Positions 50,331 through 63,392 of a stretch of 64,000 bases of DNA are shown here, in pieces. The DNA lies in the NCBI RefSeq assembly GCF_000004075.3, contig NC_026655.2, positions 32,101,489 to 32,165,488 on the forward strand. Reading direction: 5' to 3'. This DNA comes from Cucumis sativus (lineage: Eukaryota; Streptophyta; Magnoliopsida; Cucurbitales; Cucurbitaceae). The translations under genes and the position numbers were made by a program. The notes beneath the pieces are model-generated. The model did not search any database, was not told the DNA's origin, and saw only the letters and a list, made by a program, of their open reading frames with translations. The first letter of the stretch is position 1. Every line of letters starts with the position of its first letter.

Positions 50331-53300
50331 TTAAATTATTATTGAATATAAAAATGTTATGAGAGATATATAAGTAAAATTTTTGTTTGTTTTTCTTGCA
50401 AGATCAATGTTATCTTTGTGACTCTATAGTCGAACAAGTGGTTTTTGCAACACACATTCTAATACTTTAAGTCAAAGGAGTGGAAGCTAGGAAGTTTGAG
50501 AGTAAGAATATTCAAGATATCCTGTATGACAGTATAATAATATACAATTATAGAGAAGGTTGAACTTGGTGTCTAGTACCCCAATTTCCTTTCAAAATCA
50601 AATTATCTAATAACCTAATTAAATCTCGTACTGTGGGATAATTTTAGCTTGGAGATGTGCCTATGTGGAAGTTGGGCCCCTCGACGACGTTCGAGGACAA
50701 TAGACACACAAGCCCAATGACCAAGTAGGCTCCTCAACCTTGGCCACTAAGGTTATAACCAACTAGAAGTGTTTGGCTCAAATTAAAGGTCCAACTTCTT
50801 CATCTCGTGGCTCGTCATGACCTTATCTGAGCTAGGTTATTCTATTCATTACAATAACGTCAATATATACTATCTTTAAATGGAATTTCCTTTCTATATA
50901 TAGGTTGACCCTCATACTATAAACTATAATGCTTCATTAAATTTTGTTTGATCCTTTGGATGACCATTTTATGAGGGATTGATTATCATGTTGTGTATCT
51001 TTAACTATGTTCTCGTGCTTTTTATCTTTCTTCATAAACTTTCTATCTTCCCATTCTAACTCATGACTTGTAAATATTGCCAAGTTATATATTGTTTTGA
51101 TTGTTAGAAATAATTTTCATATTTTTAGATTATAATTTAAATTTAAAACTTTTCTCAAAAGTCCCAAGAAAAGATTGATATAATTCATCTCTACCCAATT
51201 CACAAAAAAAGAAAGAAAGAAAAAAAAAAGCATAAACTTGGGTTCAGAAATCGACCCCATGAATCCAAAAATTACCATAAAAATTGTTCTATATGTACAC
51301 CAGAGGTTGTCCAGTTAACAAAACAATTGTAAAATACAAGGAAAAAAAAAAAAAGATTACCCAAACGCACCCAAATTTAGTAAACATGCACAGAAATTTG
51401 TGTGATTCTCAAGGTTTTAGAATCCACTTAATAAACCTTTGATTCTAAACTTATGTGCCCAAATGCTGCCTTAAGATTATGAATCCCAACGCTCTTTACT
51501 TTTGGCATCTTTTACATCCCTAAAACTTAAAAACCTTGGTTGAATCAACCTATTTTAGTCATTTCATCAAAACAAACCCTAAATTCAAATTAGTTAATTA
51601 GGTACCTTATATACAATAATACTATTTTCTACCTGAATTTCAATGTTGAGGTATGCTAGGTTTAGGTGCTCTCATGGTTGTTGCTTGTTTTTTAATTTGT
51701 GTGTTTTTTTAGAAATTCTTTAAATTGGATTTCAAATTGAAGTTTCACTTCTACAACTAAAATGCATCTCATTTTCATATGTTGATCAACCCATGTGAAA
51801 AGTTTCATACATGTAACCAAACCTTTATATGTATCTACATTTTCATAAATACAAGAGAGTTATCTATTTTAACATTCATCTCACACCATTTTCAATCCTA
51901 ATTCAACTTTAAAAGTTTGATACAATAATATTATAATAAAAGAAAAGTAAAGGAAACAGAAAACGTTGTCCAAATGCTAAGAATACATACAAATTAATAA
52001 AAAGGGAGAAGAAAAGCAATTAGAGATCAGAGGGATTAATATTAATATGATTTGTGTGTGTTTGTGAATATATTTTTATATATTCTATCATTTATTCCTT
52101 CTTCAACTATTTCTGCTCCTGTGGAACTCTCAGGGTTGTACTGCTTGAAAGATTTATTGACTTTCGATTATGCATTTATGATATAAAAAATTTCACCGTT
52201 AGCTAAAACTTCAAGATTTGGAAGACGTAAAGTGGATTGGGATTAAATTGGTTTTGTAATTGTTTAAATAAGTTTTATAAGTACAAAAACAGAAGTATAT
52301 ATAGACACATTTAGAAAGATAATCCAAACATGGTGTAAATTTGAAAGCTTAAAAACCTCTTAAATACAAGTTTTGTAAGTATCAAAATATATAATAGGTT
52401 AGGGACTTACTAGAGTTAAAAAAATTGAAAATCTGCAAAACCCATTAAATATATATAAAATTAAATAGGGTTAAAGGTTAGGATGTAGACTTGTAATTTA
52501 AGTTGTAAATAATTCTAAATGAGAGAGGCACATGTTAAGTTTAATTTTTGTCAGTTTTTGTACGTATTAGACATATTTTTTCTGTGGTTTCTTTTACAGA
52601 TTTGTCTCTCTCTGCTGCTATATTTTGATTTCTGGAGTGTGTATGGATGCTGTTTTAAAGTTGAGACAATTCAGAACAGACACACCTGATGTAATGTGTG
52701 AAAAAACTTCTATACAGAGACCATAAATTGACTTTTCTTCTATTTTCTCTTATCTTCCTTGACGTACAAAGTGTTTTGTGCGTATGTTCAAACAACTTAA
52801 ACTTGAATTTAGTAACAAAAGTTGTACATACTCATATGGACGCCAGTGGAAACAATTTATATGGTAGAATTAGCACCATAATTATAAAAAAAAACATAAC
52901 ATGAGAAAGACCCAATTCACATTTGAAACAACAACTGATTTCTTCTTGATCAGGGAATTAAAGATCATATACAAAGGCTTGATCGACTAAAAAAAGTGTT
53001 AAAACCTACCAACTCACCAACTTTGATTACTGTTTAACATCCTTTCCTTTTCCCATTGTAATATTGATTTCCATTTGTTATTGATCTTCTACAATATTCA
53101 AGCACACAGGTCAAAAAGACTCTTAAAAGCATTGACAATATAACAAAATTGAAAGCTTATGGAGAGTGAGGGGAGGGGATTGACTTCCATTCCATGTTTT
53201 GGTTTGCTTTAAAATGAAAGGAAGAGCAAAGAGAGGGCCTATATATATATCAATAAATGTATAACAAAATTAAAACTTGAAACTATGAAACAGCATTATT

Positions 53301-53965
53301 TGAATTCCAATTCTATTGTCTTTGCTTTGCTTTGAATGTGAAAAAAAAAAAAAACTCAAGAAATATAATTAAAAGAGATGAAATTAACATTGAAATGAGA
53401 AAACATTTGAATTCAAATTTTGTTCTGAAGACAAAAACAAGATAAAAACTTGGGGAGGATAAGGGTATTGACTGCCCATATATTCCAATTCTTGGGTTGC
53501 TTTAAAGATGAAAATTTGAGAGAAAGGACATCAACACTTAAATTTCTTTCATATCTTTGATGTTCCTTTACAATGAAATTAAACTTTTTAGAGAGAGAAA
53601 ACTTAAGGAGAGAGAAAGAAGATTAATTATTGAATTCCCATATCCACATCTGAATATCATTTCCCCTTCAAATCTTAATGACCTTCCCATGTTATTTGGT
53701 TGAAATCACACACAAAAAGAAAAAAACTACCTTGCAATTTAACAACCCTTTCCAAATAAGCAAAATCCACAACCCACCTCTTGGAGAAAAAAAATCTATA
53801 AGACAACATTAAATTCAGGTTCATATAAAAGGCAAAGACAATAAATAATCAATGAATAAAGAAGACCACAAACAGGTAGTTTCAATAGACAAATGAAAAG
53901 GAGAAAAAAAGGGGGGATATGTGTACCTGAAATGAAGAAACTGGAGGGCATTGTAAAATGAAAAT
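50331..53965. other. Long non-coding stretch, partly MIR167 primary-transcript 3' region
   Basis: No supported gene. The part nearest 53965 would be the downstream portion of the minus-strand pri-miR167. A, AT and GAGAG low-complexity tracts are common (for example the A-run near 53341). Open frames such as 52698-52904 show no recognisable feature. Confidence 0.45.
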
Positions 53966-53983
53966 TGTTGGTGAATGAGTGAT

Positions 53984-54005
53984 TGAAGCTGCTAGAATGA
54001 CCTGA
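53984..54005 (-). ncRNA. miR167 star arm
   Basis: Minus strand TCAGGTCATTCTAGCAGCTT followed by CA, complementary to the mature strand apart from two mismatches and one wobble. The exact star ends should be offset by the usual two-base 3' overhang. Confidence 0.8.
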
Positions 54006-54148
54006 TTTTCAAATATAAAAAAACCCTTGAAAACCATAATATCAAAATCCATTAAAAAAAAAAAAAGAGAGCCCATTTTTGCCTTATTAATTTCAATAAT
54101 ATTGCTTTATAAAAACCTCTAAATTAAAAGAGAATTCAGCAAATTAAA

Positions 54149-54170
54149 TCAGATCATGCTGGCAGCTTCA
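54149..54170 (-). ncRNA. miR167: Mature miR167 (5' arm)
   Basis: 22 nt on the minus strand starting TGAAGCTGCCAGCATGATCT and ending GA, the miR167 ending variant with A at the last position. The seed region is unchanged. Precise processing ends need small-RNA data. Confidence 0.9.
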
Positions 54171-54214
54171 ACCTCTCAAACCAACACATATAATCCCCAA
54201 AATCTCAACCATCA

Positions 54215-54241
54215 AGAGAGAGAGATAGAGAGAGAGAGAGA
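54215..54241. repeat. (GA)n microsatellite in the probable pri-miR167 leader
   Basis: On the transcribed minus strand this is a CT-rich tract about 45 bp upstream of the miR167 duplex. Pyrimidine-rich CT repeats are common in plant 5' leaders, so transcription probably starts just beyond it. No clear TATA box was found. Confidence 0.7.
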
Positions 54242-55196
54242 TTTGTTTGTTAAGAAAAAAGGTAGAGTTTGAGATCCAAAAGGCTAACCCTTTTAAGGAT
54301 ATTTGGCAAAGAAAGGATAGAGGTATCCCATATTGCATGTTTCAATTTAATTAAACTTTTTGGCACTTTTTTATCATAATTAAATTATGATAAATACCCT
54401 ACATACAACTTTCCTTTCTAAAGTAGCAATAATAATACTCAATTTTAACTTTCGTTACATAATTTTAAGTCAAGTGGCTTCTTAAATTATCAATTGATCC
54501 ACACTTCTTTCTATAGATTTAATTATATATCATCTAATATGATTTTACAAGGTTTAAATGGCAAAAACAAACCCGCAAAGTGATTAAAGGGTATTTGTTA
54601 TAATTTAATATTTTTTAATTAAATAATACTATTTTTTAAAATTAAAAAAACATTTGTTGCAGTTATTTTCTTATTGCACTTGGAGGGAGGGAGAGAGAGA
54701 GAGAGAGATGAAACGGTGTGGTTTTGGTCCTTTTACAGCTATGATACTGACTCATTGCTCCTCTTTCAATATCAAAGTCTTTGATGAGTATTGTTTTTAA
54801 ATTTGGTTAGTAAAAGATGCTTTAATTTCTCTCATTAATTAATTAAATTTCAAATCAAAAGAGGTCCATTAATTTCTTTAATTCAACCCAATTTCTTCCT
54901 CAAATATACCTAACTTTCTTCCATACCCACCCCCAAAGTCTCAATCTTTTAATTCTGTAGTCAAAATTTTTAATTCTCTTTTAAAATTAAAAAAAAATGT
55001 TACTTTTTCCTTTTATAAATTATTGTGTAAGTAAGAAAATATTGAGAATTTACAACGCTCGATCTCTTCTATGTCGTTGATGAACCATAAATGTTTTATA
55101 GTTATTACTCAAAATAATACAATTTATAAATTCCCCTTAGCTACCTTATTAATTATTTCAATATATTTATGATGATATATTTAGCTTGACAAAAAA
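54242..55196. other. Presumed MIR167 promoter region
   Basis: AT-rich sequence upstream of the minus-strand MIR167 hairpin. It contains a second (GA)n tract at 54683-54709. No coding potential and no assignable motif. Confidence 0.4.
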
Positions 55197-55198
55197 CA

Positions 55199-55245
<47 letters not shown>

Positions 55246-55246
55246 G
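55197..55246. repeat. (AAAG)n microsatellite
   Basis: About twelve uninterrupted AAAG units, so a likely polymorphic marker upstream of MIR167. Confidence 0.92.
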
Positions 55247-58200
55247 AAAAAGCTGTTGTGAGTATGACCTTTCTAAACAGCAGGCCTAGCTACGTAGGTT
55301 TTGATAGTCAAATGCATGAGCTAAACAAATCAATAATACACCAATATTGTCTTTAATTTCCCTCCCTATATATTTCTTTTTCACAATTTTACTTTTTTGA
55401 AGACTGGTTGGTGAATAATTATTTCCCTATAGAAAGGTATTAATATCCAAAAACAAAAACCCCTAATTTATATGATAATAAAACCCTAATTCATATATCT
55501 TTTGAATTTTATTCAACTAATTTTTACCAATTATAACCAACTTACACCTCAATCCTTTTAAATTTAGTTTTAAGTCAATAATATGGGGTTTCCATATAAT
55601 TTAATTGATTAAAATATGGTTTAGAGATAACACAATTATTGGTTTTTTTTTTCTTTCTTTTTCAAAATTGAACAACCATATGAAAAGTATATAACAACTG
55701 AAAATCATAGGACTTGTGTAATCAATCAATAGCTTTCCTAAGAAATTGAATGACTAATAGGATATAATTTTGGAATTTAAATATTATTCATTATAAAAAT
55801 AATCTCCTTATAATTCATAGTTTAACTAAAAATCACTTAAGAATTATTCCAAGTGATTGACCCAGATTCCTTTTAAGTCTATTTCCTTAAATAAATTTTT
55901 TTAAAATAACATTTTTAATAATAAAGTTGTTAAATTGTCATTTTATCCATTCCTGTTAGAGAGTGATTAAAATTGAACGAATTAGATTCTAAAATATTAT
56001 TTGAACTATAACAAAATGAAAAGTAGTAATTGATAAATGATATATGAATTGTAAATGATTTTGAATTGGGCAAGTTGGTGGAATGAGTTGAGAGGGCTAC
56101 ATTTTTGTCCTTAGCTTTGGGAGGATCTTCTGTCTTTTAGGTTACTGCCCTTTGATTTTGTTGACAAACACAATGGCATATGGACAAATTTCTCTTTGGA
56201 AAGGACCACACCCTTCCAATTTTACTTTTCCTTTCTTTTCTTTCTTTATTTCTTTAAGTTATCAATTTGATTAGTTTTGATTACATTGTCACATGCTTTT
56301 GCCTTTTTTTCTTAACTTTATCTCCTAAAGAGTTTTTGTATCATCTTGATTTGATTAACAGAAAGCTGCATGTGTGGTTCTCAATAATTTCAACTAATCC
56401 AAAATTTTATATATTTTGTTTGTTCCAGTCTATAGACTTTACTAATTGTTTTTGTTGATTGGATATAAACAATTTAGTGGTTATGAGTTGAATTTTGATT
56501 GACTTTTTAGTTTCAAAGGTGTGTTTTCTAAACTAATTTTCACCCTTTCAAAATTACATTCAACTATATGTTATCAAGTTCTATTAGTTGAAATTTGGAC
56601 TGTGCATGTTTAGTTCGCAAAAAATGTAATCCATCAAATTAATCTAAAACGCGGACTCCTTTCGTTTATTTGTTTGGTATACACACGTAATAAAATGTGA
56701 GATCCACAACTAAATATGTAAATCAACAAATGTCATTTAATTGTTCCATTTGGTTGCATGTTCCAAAATTATGTTGAACCCACTAAGAGATATTGTTGAT
56801 GTCGTTATCATTATCGTTATAAATGTTACTACTGTTACAAATGTTGATATTGTTTCAGTAAGAGAAATATGAATATATCTACCATAGTTATTTCTTTTGT
56901 AATAATTGACACTAATTGTAATGATAAGAATAATAGTAAGAAATAAACAATATGATAACAAACAATGCAAAAAGTAAACAACTTCAATCTTAATCAAATT
57001 ACGTTTGTAACACGTTTAATTAAGTAAACATGGTAAAAAAAACCAATGAAATTATGTTTGTGATTGAGTTTACTCATAAAAGACTGATCTATAAATGAAA
57101 TCGCACACTGATTACACTCATATTAGTTACAAATGAGTCAAACATGGTCTTGGTTTTGCTCAATTATCACTAGCCTGGTTTAAATAAAGTCTACAAGTGG
57201 TTCCTAAATTTGGTGTTATCAATATGAGCCAACTCTTGTTTCCTTATAATTAATCTTTTTTGGAACAAAAATTGAATTTTAGACCTTGGAAATGAAAGTT
57301 GATGGTAATTTACACTAATATTAAATATCTAATAATACATTTGGCTTGAGCTCGATAACAAAACCTTGACAAACATTCGAGTGTCATCAGGATCGGATGT
57401 CTACTCTCTTGTTGGGTGATGCTCTACTAGATTCAAAGTTCTACTCTAACTACAACCCTACTTCAATTGCTTCGTGAACATTTTGCATGTATATCTAATG
57501 AAGTGGAAACGATGAGAAAACTATACGTCCTCCTCTACAAATTTCTATATGAGTTATGTGTAAATTCGCTAATTAATAATATAATAATAAGTGTTATTTT
57601 GAAACTAAAAGCTTATAATACAGAACCAAATTGGATAAATTATTTTTGAATAATAACCAACCAAATTCATAATTTTACCCTAATTTTTTATTTGACCCAC
57701 ATGCCATTTTGTTTATTTAGATATGTATTTATCTTCACAGATGTGATCGTGAGTGGGTCTGTGGATCTTTTGGTTGTCTCTTGTGGTGTTATATATCCCT
57801 TTTTAATTTGAAGGTCTCACTTAATTTTTATAAATGGATTATCTATATTATCTTCAATTTTAGATTACTTTTTTCTATCTAAACTATCATTTGTTTTATC
57901 ACTTGTTATAATTATTATTTGTTATACTTGTGTTTTGATTTTATTCTATAGTGCTAAACATATTATTGAGGTTCGTTTTGAACCAAGGATGTGCTTAAAA
58001 AATGTGTTGAAATATATATACACACATACATATATCTTTAGGGTGGATGGCTATGTAAAAAAATGTTTTTCAAATAAAAAAAATATAAATTTTGTTTGAG
58101 TACAAAAAAATGAAAAAATTATTCATTTAAAGTGAGGTAATAGTTTAGGCAAAATATTTTTTTTTCATTTTTAACTTTTTTTTTGTATTTAAAATGTCAT

Positions 58201-58611
58201 ATAACTATATCAAATAAAATATATATAAAGTTATTTGAAAGGCCTTGAAACAATTTTTAAAACCTTAACGATTAAAAAAAATACATTTTGAAAATTTGAG
58301 GATCAAATTAGTCTACTTTTATAAAATTGGAAGGGACACTTGCACTCATGAAAAAATATAAAATAAAAATTAGGTCTATGCCTTCCTAGTTAAAAATGTG
58401 AAATTGCATTTGATTACTGTATAATTGTTATCAGATTGTAGTTTAATTACCACTAAATATCAATTATATTTGATTGTTGTATGATTACTGTCTAATTGTT
58501 ATTTGATGTTCATTGTTATCTATTGTTGATGATACTCATTAACCATCTGATTATTATTTAATTTAGTATATGTCTTTTACTTTTTATTTTTTCAATTTTT
58601 CAATTTTAGTT
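55247..58611. other. AT-rich intergenic DNA, nothing recognised
   Basis: No family was recognised in any open frame. 58390-58560 contains several loose repeats of the phrase TTTGATTACTGTATAATTGT. Confidence 0.45.
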
Positions 58612-59570
58612 AGGGTGTGTTTTGATTGATTTTTGAAGTGTTTAATTTTTAAAATAATTCATTTTAAGATAGATGAAGATGTTTGAATTAGTTTAAAATA
58701 ATTTTTAGAAAAATGAGATTATGAAATAAATCATTTTAGGGAAAACACATGCAACCAAATTTTAGAATAAATGTTTATTTGATATTTGTTGACTAATCTT
58801 TTTCAAATATTTATTTTTCTTCTATTCCTTTTTTGCTAACTATTTTTAACTCTACCGTTCTTCTTGTTTTTGTTTTTGTTTTTCTTTTTAAATACTCTGA
58901 ATATTTTTTCAATGGGTGTTGATATACATTTAAATATAAGGATTTGCAAATGTTTCACTCTCAGCCAAATCTACTTAGTCTTAACATCTGTGAAAGAAAT
59001 CATGAGGTTGTCAATGAAGAACATGATCGTTTGGTTTGTGAAATTAAGATGAATGAAGAACGTGATGAAATTGCACATCATTTTGTCTAGTTGATATTAT
59101 ATTGTATCGAAAAATGTATTTATCTTATTTATATTTTGTTATTGGAAATTCATTATTTTTTTATGGTTATATATTTACATTTTAAGATATTTGTGCTTCT
59201 AAAATTAAATTGTCCAAAAAAATTAATACAAAAAAATTATTATTTTGTTTTAAGTAACTAAAAAATTAATAATTTCAGGTTAACGTGCTATTAATTTAAA
59301 AATATATTTATGAAAAAAAATTCAAAATGTGTGTATTTCTTTATGAAAGTAGTTCATAATGTTTAATAGTCTTTTATGGTAATTTGATTTAAGTATAAAC
59401 AATGGTTAGTATAGGATAAACTAAACATAATTTTGGATATAAACATGTATGAAAAGATCAAACCAAATAGGTAAGTGTTTAGATTTTAAACTCACTTTAC
59501 AAAAAATGTTTTTTAAAAAATATATGCTTAAAAAAGTATTTTCTTTATAGGCAATCCAAAAGGACCCTTA
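58612..59570. mobile_element. Candidate non-autonomous DNA transposon (MITE-like)
   Basis: The left end reads TTAGGGTGTGTTTTGATTG and the right end, reverse-complemented, reads TAAGGGTCCTTTTGGATTG: imperfect terminal inverted repeats about 0.95 kb apart. The interior is AT-rich and non-coding. No certain target-site duplication was found. Confidence 0.35.
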
Positions 59571-60029
59571 GTCTCGTAAGATAGTTATTTGATTAGCTTT
59601 CGATTGTTATTTGATTATCTTATATTTTTTTTTCAACTTTAATTACATAATCATTTTATTATCATTTCGCGTGATATTCTAAAATGAATGGAGTGTGATT
59701 GCCCAAGCAGTCTGCGTGATATTCTCTGCAAACTAACGCGCCAGATGCCTACTAAGCCAAATTAAAATGTAATTAGAAGAAAATTTAATGAGGAATTTTG
59801 GACTTAGATGGATTGCAAGAGCTTCATTTATATTTCAAGCCAAAGTCAGTACCAAAGGAAAAAAAGTCCATGGTAGCGGAAGATTTTACAAAACCATTTC
59901 TCAATTTAATTTGAGAATCCCAAATTCCCTGTGCGATGACGAAATAATACTAAAACTAATTTTCTTATTATACATTAGAGCTTCATTTATAGATTATGGA
60001 ATGAGTGAGTTTCATCTTGTATAATTATG
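59571..60029. other. Retroelement-like DNA next to LTR copy D
   Basis: Nothing coding is supported; the 78-codon frame at 59788-60024 reads through repeat-like sequence. It may be part of the same LTR as copy D. Confidence 0.4.
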
Positions 60030-60611
60030 TTTCCAACTACCCACTAGAACTTATCCCCAAAATGATAAGCATATTGAGTCGACAATTTAGTCATTCTCAC
60101 TAGTACAAATCAAAGAACAAACCCTCACGAACAGGAGTTAATAATACACTTAGGATTAAAACTAAGTTACCTAGGTCATCCTAATGAAATAGAAACTTAA
60201 CTAGTTAACGAAGTTCCTTATATTGGTTACTATTTCGTGGTCCAGTCTTATGCAAACTCATTGCATAAGATATCCTCACTCGCATGTCACATACACAAAC
60301 GCGTTGGATCATTGCATTTGTATCAAATATAAAGTTAGTCATATCCATAGTGTTACCAGGATAAGGTACCCAACCTTATCCCTATATTATATACTTTTTA
60401 AGCTGATATCGAACATTGATCCTTATTGTCTCTCATATTGTTCAAGACTCATCAAACAACTTAGGATGTTAGATTATTGGATTTGGGTTATTAAGATAAA
60501 ACTAAAAATATAATCAATAACATTTACTAAAATTATAATAGAAACACTTTATTAATAACGGTTAATGACTTATATTTACAATCTACGAGTTTTAGAACAT
60601 AAATCCCAACA
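60030..60611 (-). repeat. Long LTR family, copy D (inverted)
   Basis: The reverse complement begins TGTTGGGATTTATGTTCTAA and then ACTCGTAG, the family start. It goes on to AACACTATGGATATGACTAA and a TGTGACATGCGAGTGAGGATATC block that parallels the GAGACATGGAAGTG block of the other copies. It is the only copy on the minus strand and the most divergent. Confidence 0.6.
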
Positions 60612-60990
60612 AGTATTATTTACAACATTCAGTACAAAGTCATTACATATGATTCAAACAATACTGGGGCTTTCTCCGCCTAGCTACTATATGCTATGCG
60701 AGTAGACAGTGTCCATTACAAAAATGATATGCGACAAGGGGCACAGTAGGTGATCAAGTGTGAAACTCCAAAGTTTTTAGATCTTTGGAACTTGTTAAGT
60801 TTTAGAAGAGAGAATGAAATTTGTAGGAAAAGAAGGTAATTTTTTTTTTTTTGGAAAAAGTCATTAAGGTTATATGTTTGAGTTAAAGAGAAGTTAAGTT
60901 GAACATAAGAAAAATTGGCTACCTTTAGGCGTTTTGGACTTGGTGGGTAGCCAAAAAAGGAGTAAATAACCTCCAAAAAGGTTATTAAGG
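60612..60990. other. Non-coding, repeat-like
   Basis: No gene. A minus-strand frame at 60716-61024 passes through a T-run and the 13-bp repeat and is rejected. Confidence 0.45.
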
Positions 60991-61068
60991 TAAGGCAAGT
61001 AGTTAAGGCAAGTAGGTAAGGCAAGTAGTTAAGGCAAGTAGATAAGACAGGTAGTTAAGGCAAGTAGT
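60991..61068. repeat. 13-bp tandem repeat, six copies
   Basis: Units of TAAGGCAAGTAGT, with variation at the last base (T, G or A) and one TAAGACAGGTAGT copy, run from 60991 to about 61068. Confidence 0.9.
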
Positions 61069-62830
61069 TAAGCATGGAAAATATAACCTCCAAGCAAAGG
61101 ATGCTAGACGAAATGATGGATTAAAGAGGTTAGTAGGCGAGATGAGATGAGTTTGGGTGTTTTGGTTAGGTGGCCAAGGCTATGCGAGATGATCATGAGA
61201 TAGTTTGGCGTTTTGGACAATAATATGACATGATTAAGGCATTCAATTTAAGACTAAACCCAAGTGTCTTAATAAATTTTCATGAATTCTATGATGTGGA
61301 GGTGAAGTATGAGGTGTAATTAGGAGCTTAAGAGGTGAGTCTAATCAAGGATCAAGTGTCAACATATTTTTATAGAAGGCTTCCTATAAATAGGCAATTT
61401 GAACAAAGGATTTCTCACAACTCACTGAAGCAATTTCACTCAAATTAGTCTCAAAATACCATGTCTAGTTTGTTAAGGAGGGCTGCTATGCGTTTTGGAT
61501 ACGAGAAGGTTGACATTTTGGTAAAGAGAAGACGAGAAGGTCAGTTTTCGAGTGAATCTGAGCAAGGTGCACTCCTAGAAAACTATAGAGCTCATATTTT
61601 GAAATTTGGTTATAAAATTTGGAGATAAGATAGTTAAAACAATTTATAGCAACTTTATAGAAGGAAGATTTTTGAAACAAGTTATGTATTGTAAGTTATG
61701 ATTTTTTAAATTTGGGTCATGTATTTTAGATGAAAAATTAGGTGAAATGGGTGAAGTTTTCATGTTATAGGAATGTTTTGGATATTTTCATGATCAAAGG
61801 ATTAATTAAGGATTAAATATGAATATTTTAGATCAAGGAGGCTTAGGAGGAATTTACGACGAAGGATACATACAAGTATTGTAAGTAACAAAATGTTTTA
61901 AATGCTATTAATTAAACATGGTTTCAAGCTTTACAAGCAATAACTTATGAAATGATTTACCAAGCATGATTTTCAAGTTATAACTTATAAATTTTTATGA
62001 ACTGATGTTCAATTTTTGAATGATTTCATAATCAAGTTCAAGGAAAATATTTCAATAATGAAAATGTATTCAAATGTTTTCTCCATGGCCAAATATATCA
62101 TGAGACCTATTGTATACATGTGGTTAACTCCATACTGATGATAGGATGACGAGTCTATAATTTATGGGCCATCAGGAAGGGTATATATTTATGCCTTAAA
62201 GGAGGGGGATAACTCCCCAACGACTGTTCCATCTTCGGATGAAGGGGTACATACTGCCCCTAGCTATGGAAGATTGTTTTCGAAAATCTATACAAATATT
62301 TCAAGTATCATGTTTCGAAATGAATGTTTATCTATAAATTTATTTCAAGCTTCATTTTTATATAAAAATTTTATGAAAACTTGTTTTTTAAAACCGTTGC
62401 TCACTAGTCTTTTGACTTACCCTTTCAAAACGTTTTTCCACTTTCTAGGTACAGATTGTGGACTCTCCGCATGCTAAACTTACTGCTGTCAGGCCAACTT
62501 AGTTTTTTGTCATAAAAGAAATTGTTTTGCTAAAATTATTACTATATTTACTCAAGAGTTTCTACTTTCGTGTTTGGTATATTTTTTACTTGGTATTCTT
62601 AAACGAAATTTTAAGATGGGTTACACTATACTTTAAAAAGCATTTCAAAGTTTAAAGACTTCCGCTGTTAAAATATTTCATGTATTCATGTAAAGGGTCA
62701 GTTGAGGTTGTTTTGAAGGTGAATGGCTTCAGCTGACATCACACCATATCTTGGGCCAAGCAAGCAGGTGTTCGAGTGGGGTACGACATTAAGACTGCAG
62801 TTCAACGTTGGACTAAATTAAATCGTCTAG
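61069..62830 (+). repeat. LTR-like sequence, probably Gypsy type
   Basis: TTCCTATAAATAGGC near 61382 is a good TATA box, followed by a leader-like stretch and no open frame. Near 62150-62260 and 62700-62800 are GC-richer blocks such as GGAGGGGGATAACTCCCC and GTGTTCGAGTGGGGTACGAC, the texture of Gypsy LTRs in plants. No partner LTR, PBS or pol lies within the window, so borders and class are tentative. Confidence 0.4.
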
Positions 62831-63189
62831 TGAGTGAGATCTTTTATCAAATGACTTAAATAAATCAAGTTTGTCTTATCGAACAAAATCATTTCTAAAA
62901 TAGGTGTTAAAGCAAATGTGAGCCAACTATTACACTTTAGGTTTAACATTTATTCATAATGTCAAACATTTTTCAACATCTCAATTTATCAACAACTCAT
63001 AAATCATAAAAGATACGTTGTTTATTAGTCAACACAATTCATGTCACATCATATGCTTCTCACACACTTCATTTCAATCCCGCAAAATTATTATGCTCAA
63101 TCTATTATACGTCTTTGTACCCTTTCCTCGACTCAAGCGTTTGCTAACCTCTTTTAGCAAATACCATCAATTCTATTATTGCTTAACAC
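62831..63189. other. Non-coding, nothing recognised
   Basis: AT-rich sequence leading into the degenerate tandem array. The open frame at 63018-63224 has no recognisable feature. Confidence 0.45.
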
Positions 63190-63392
63190 ACCCTCCAATG
63201 CCAGATCACACAACAAGCAAATGACATCTCATATCATACCACATAGTAAGTATGAAGCATCCCATTCAAGATCACTCAACATGAATAGGGCGTTCTATTC
63301 CATATTACACAACAAGAATAGAGTATCTTATCCCAGATCACATAGCAAGGATAAGACATCTTATCCCAGAGCACACAACAAAGGATAATACA
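63190..63392. repeat. Degenerate ~33-bp tandem array
   Basis: Six units resembling CCCAGATCACACAACAAG followed by a variable half ending CATCTTAT. The unit length varies around 31-36 bp. The repeat happens to keep an open frame (63179-63388) with recurring HNK and SYPR-like phrases, which follows from the repeat and is not evidence of a gene. Confidence 0.7.

Larger units (their letters stand above)
53966..54186 (-). ncRNA. MIR167: MIR167 precursor hairpin
   Basis: The minus strand carries TGAAGCTGCCAGCATGATCT followed by GA at 54170-54149, an exact match to mature plant miR167. The opposite arm, TCAGGTCATTCTAGCAGCTT then CA at 54005-53984, pairs with 20 of its 22 bases, counting one G-T wobble; mismatches fall at miRNA positions 10 and 13. 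The stem extends below the duplex to TGTTGG at 54186-54181 paired with CCAACA at 53971-53966. The terminal loop is about 143 bases, long but normal for plant precursors. miR167 guides ARGONAUTE1 to ARF6 and ARF8 mRNAs and so tunes auxin responses in flowers and roots. The 5'-arm position of the mature strand agrees with the family. Confidence 0.93.

Noticed and set aside
56737..56997. 86-codon minus-strand frame rich in Ile and Thr
   Set aside because: It looks like membrane-type low-complexity translation of AT-rich DNA, with no motif and no orthologue recognised.
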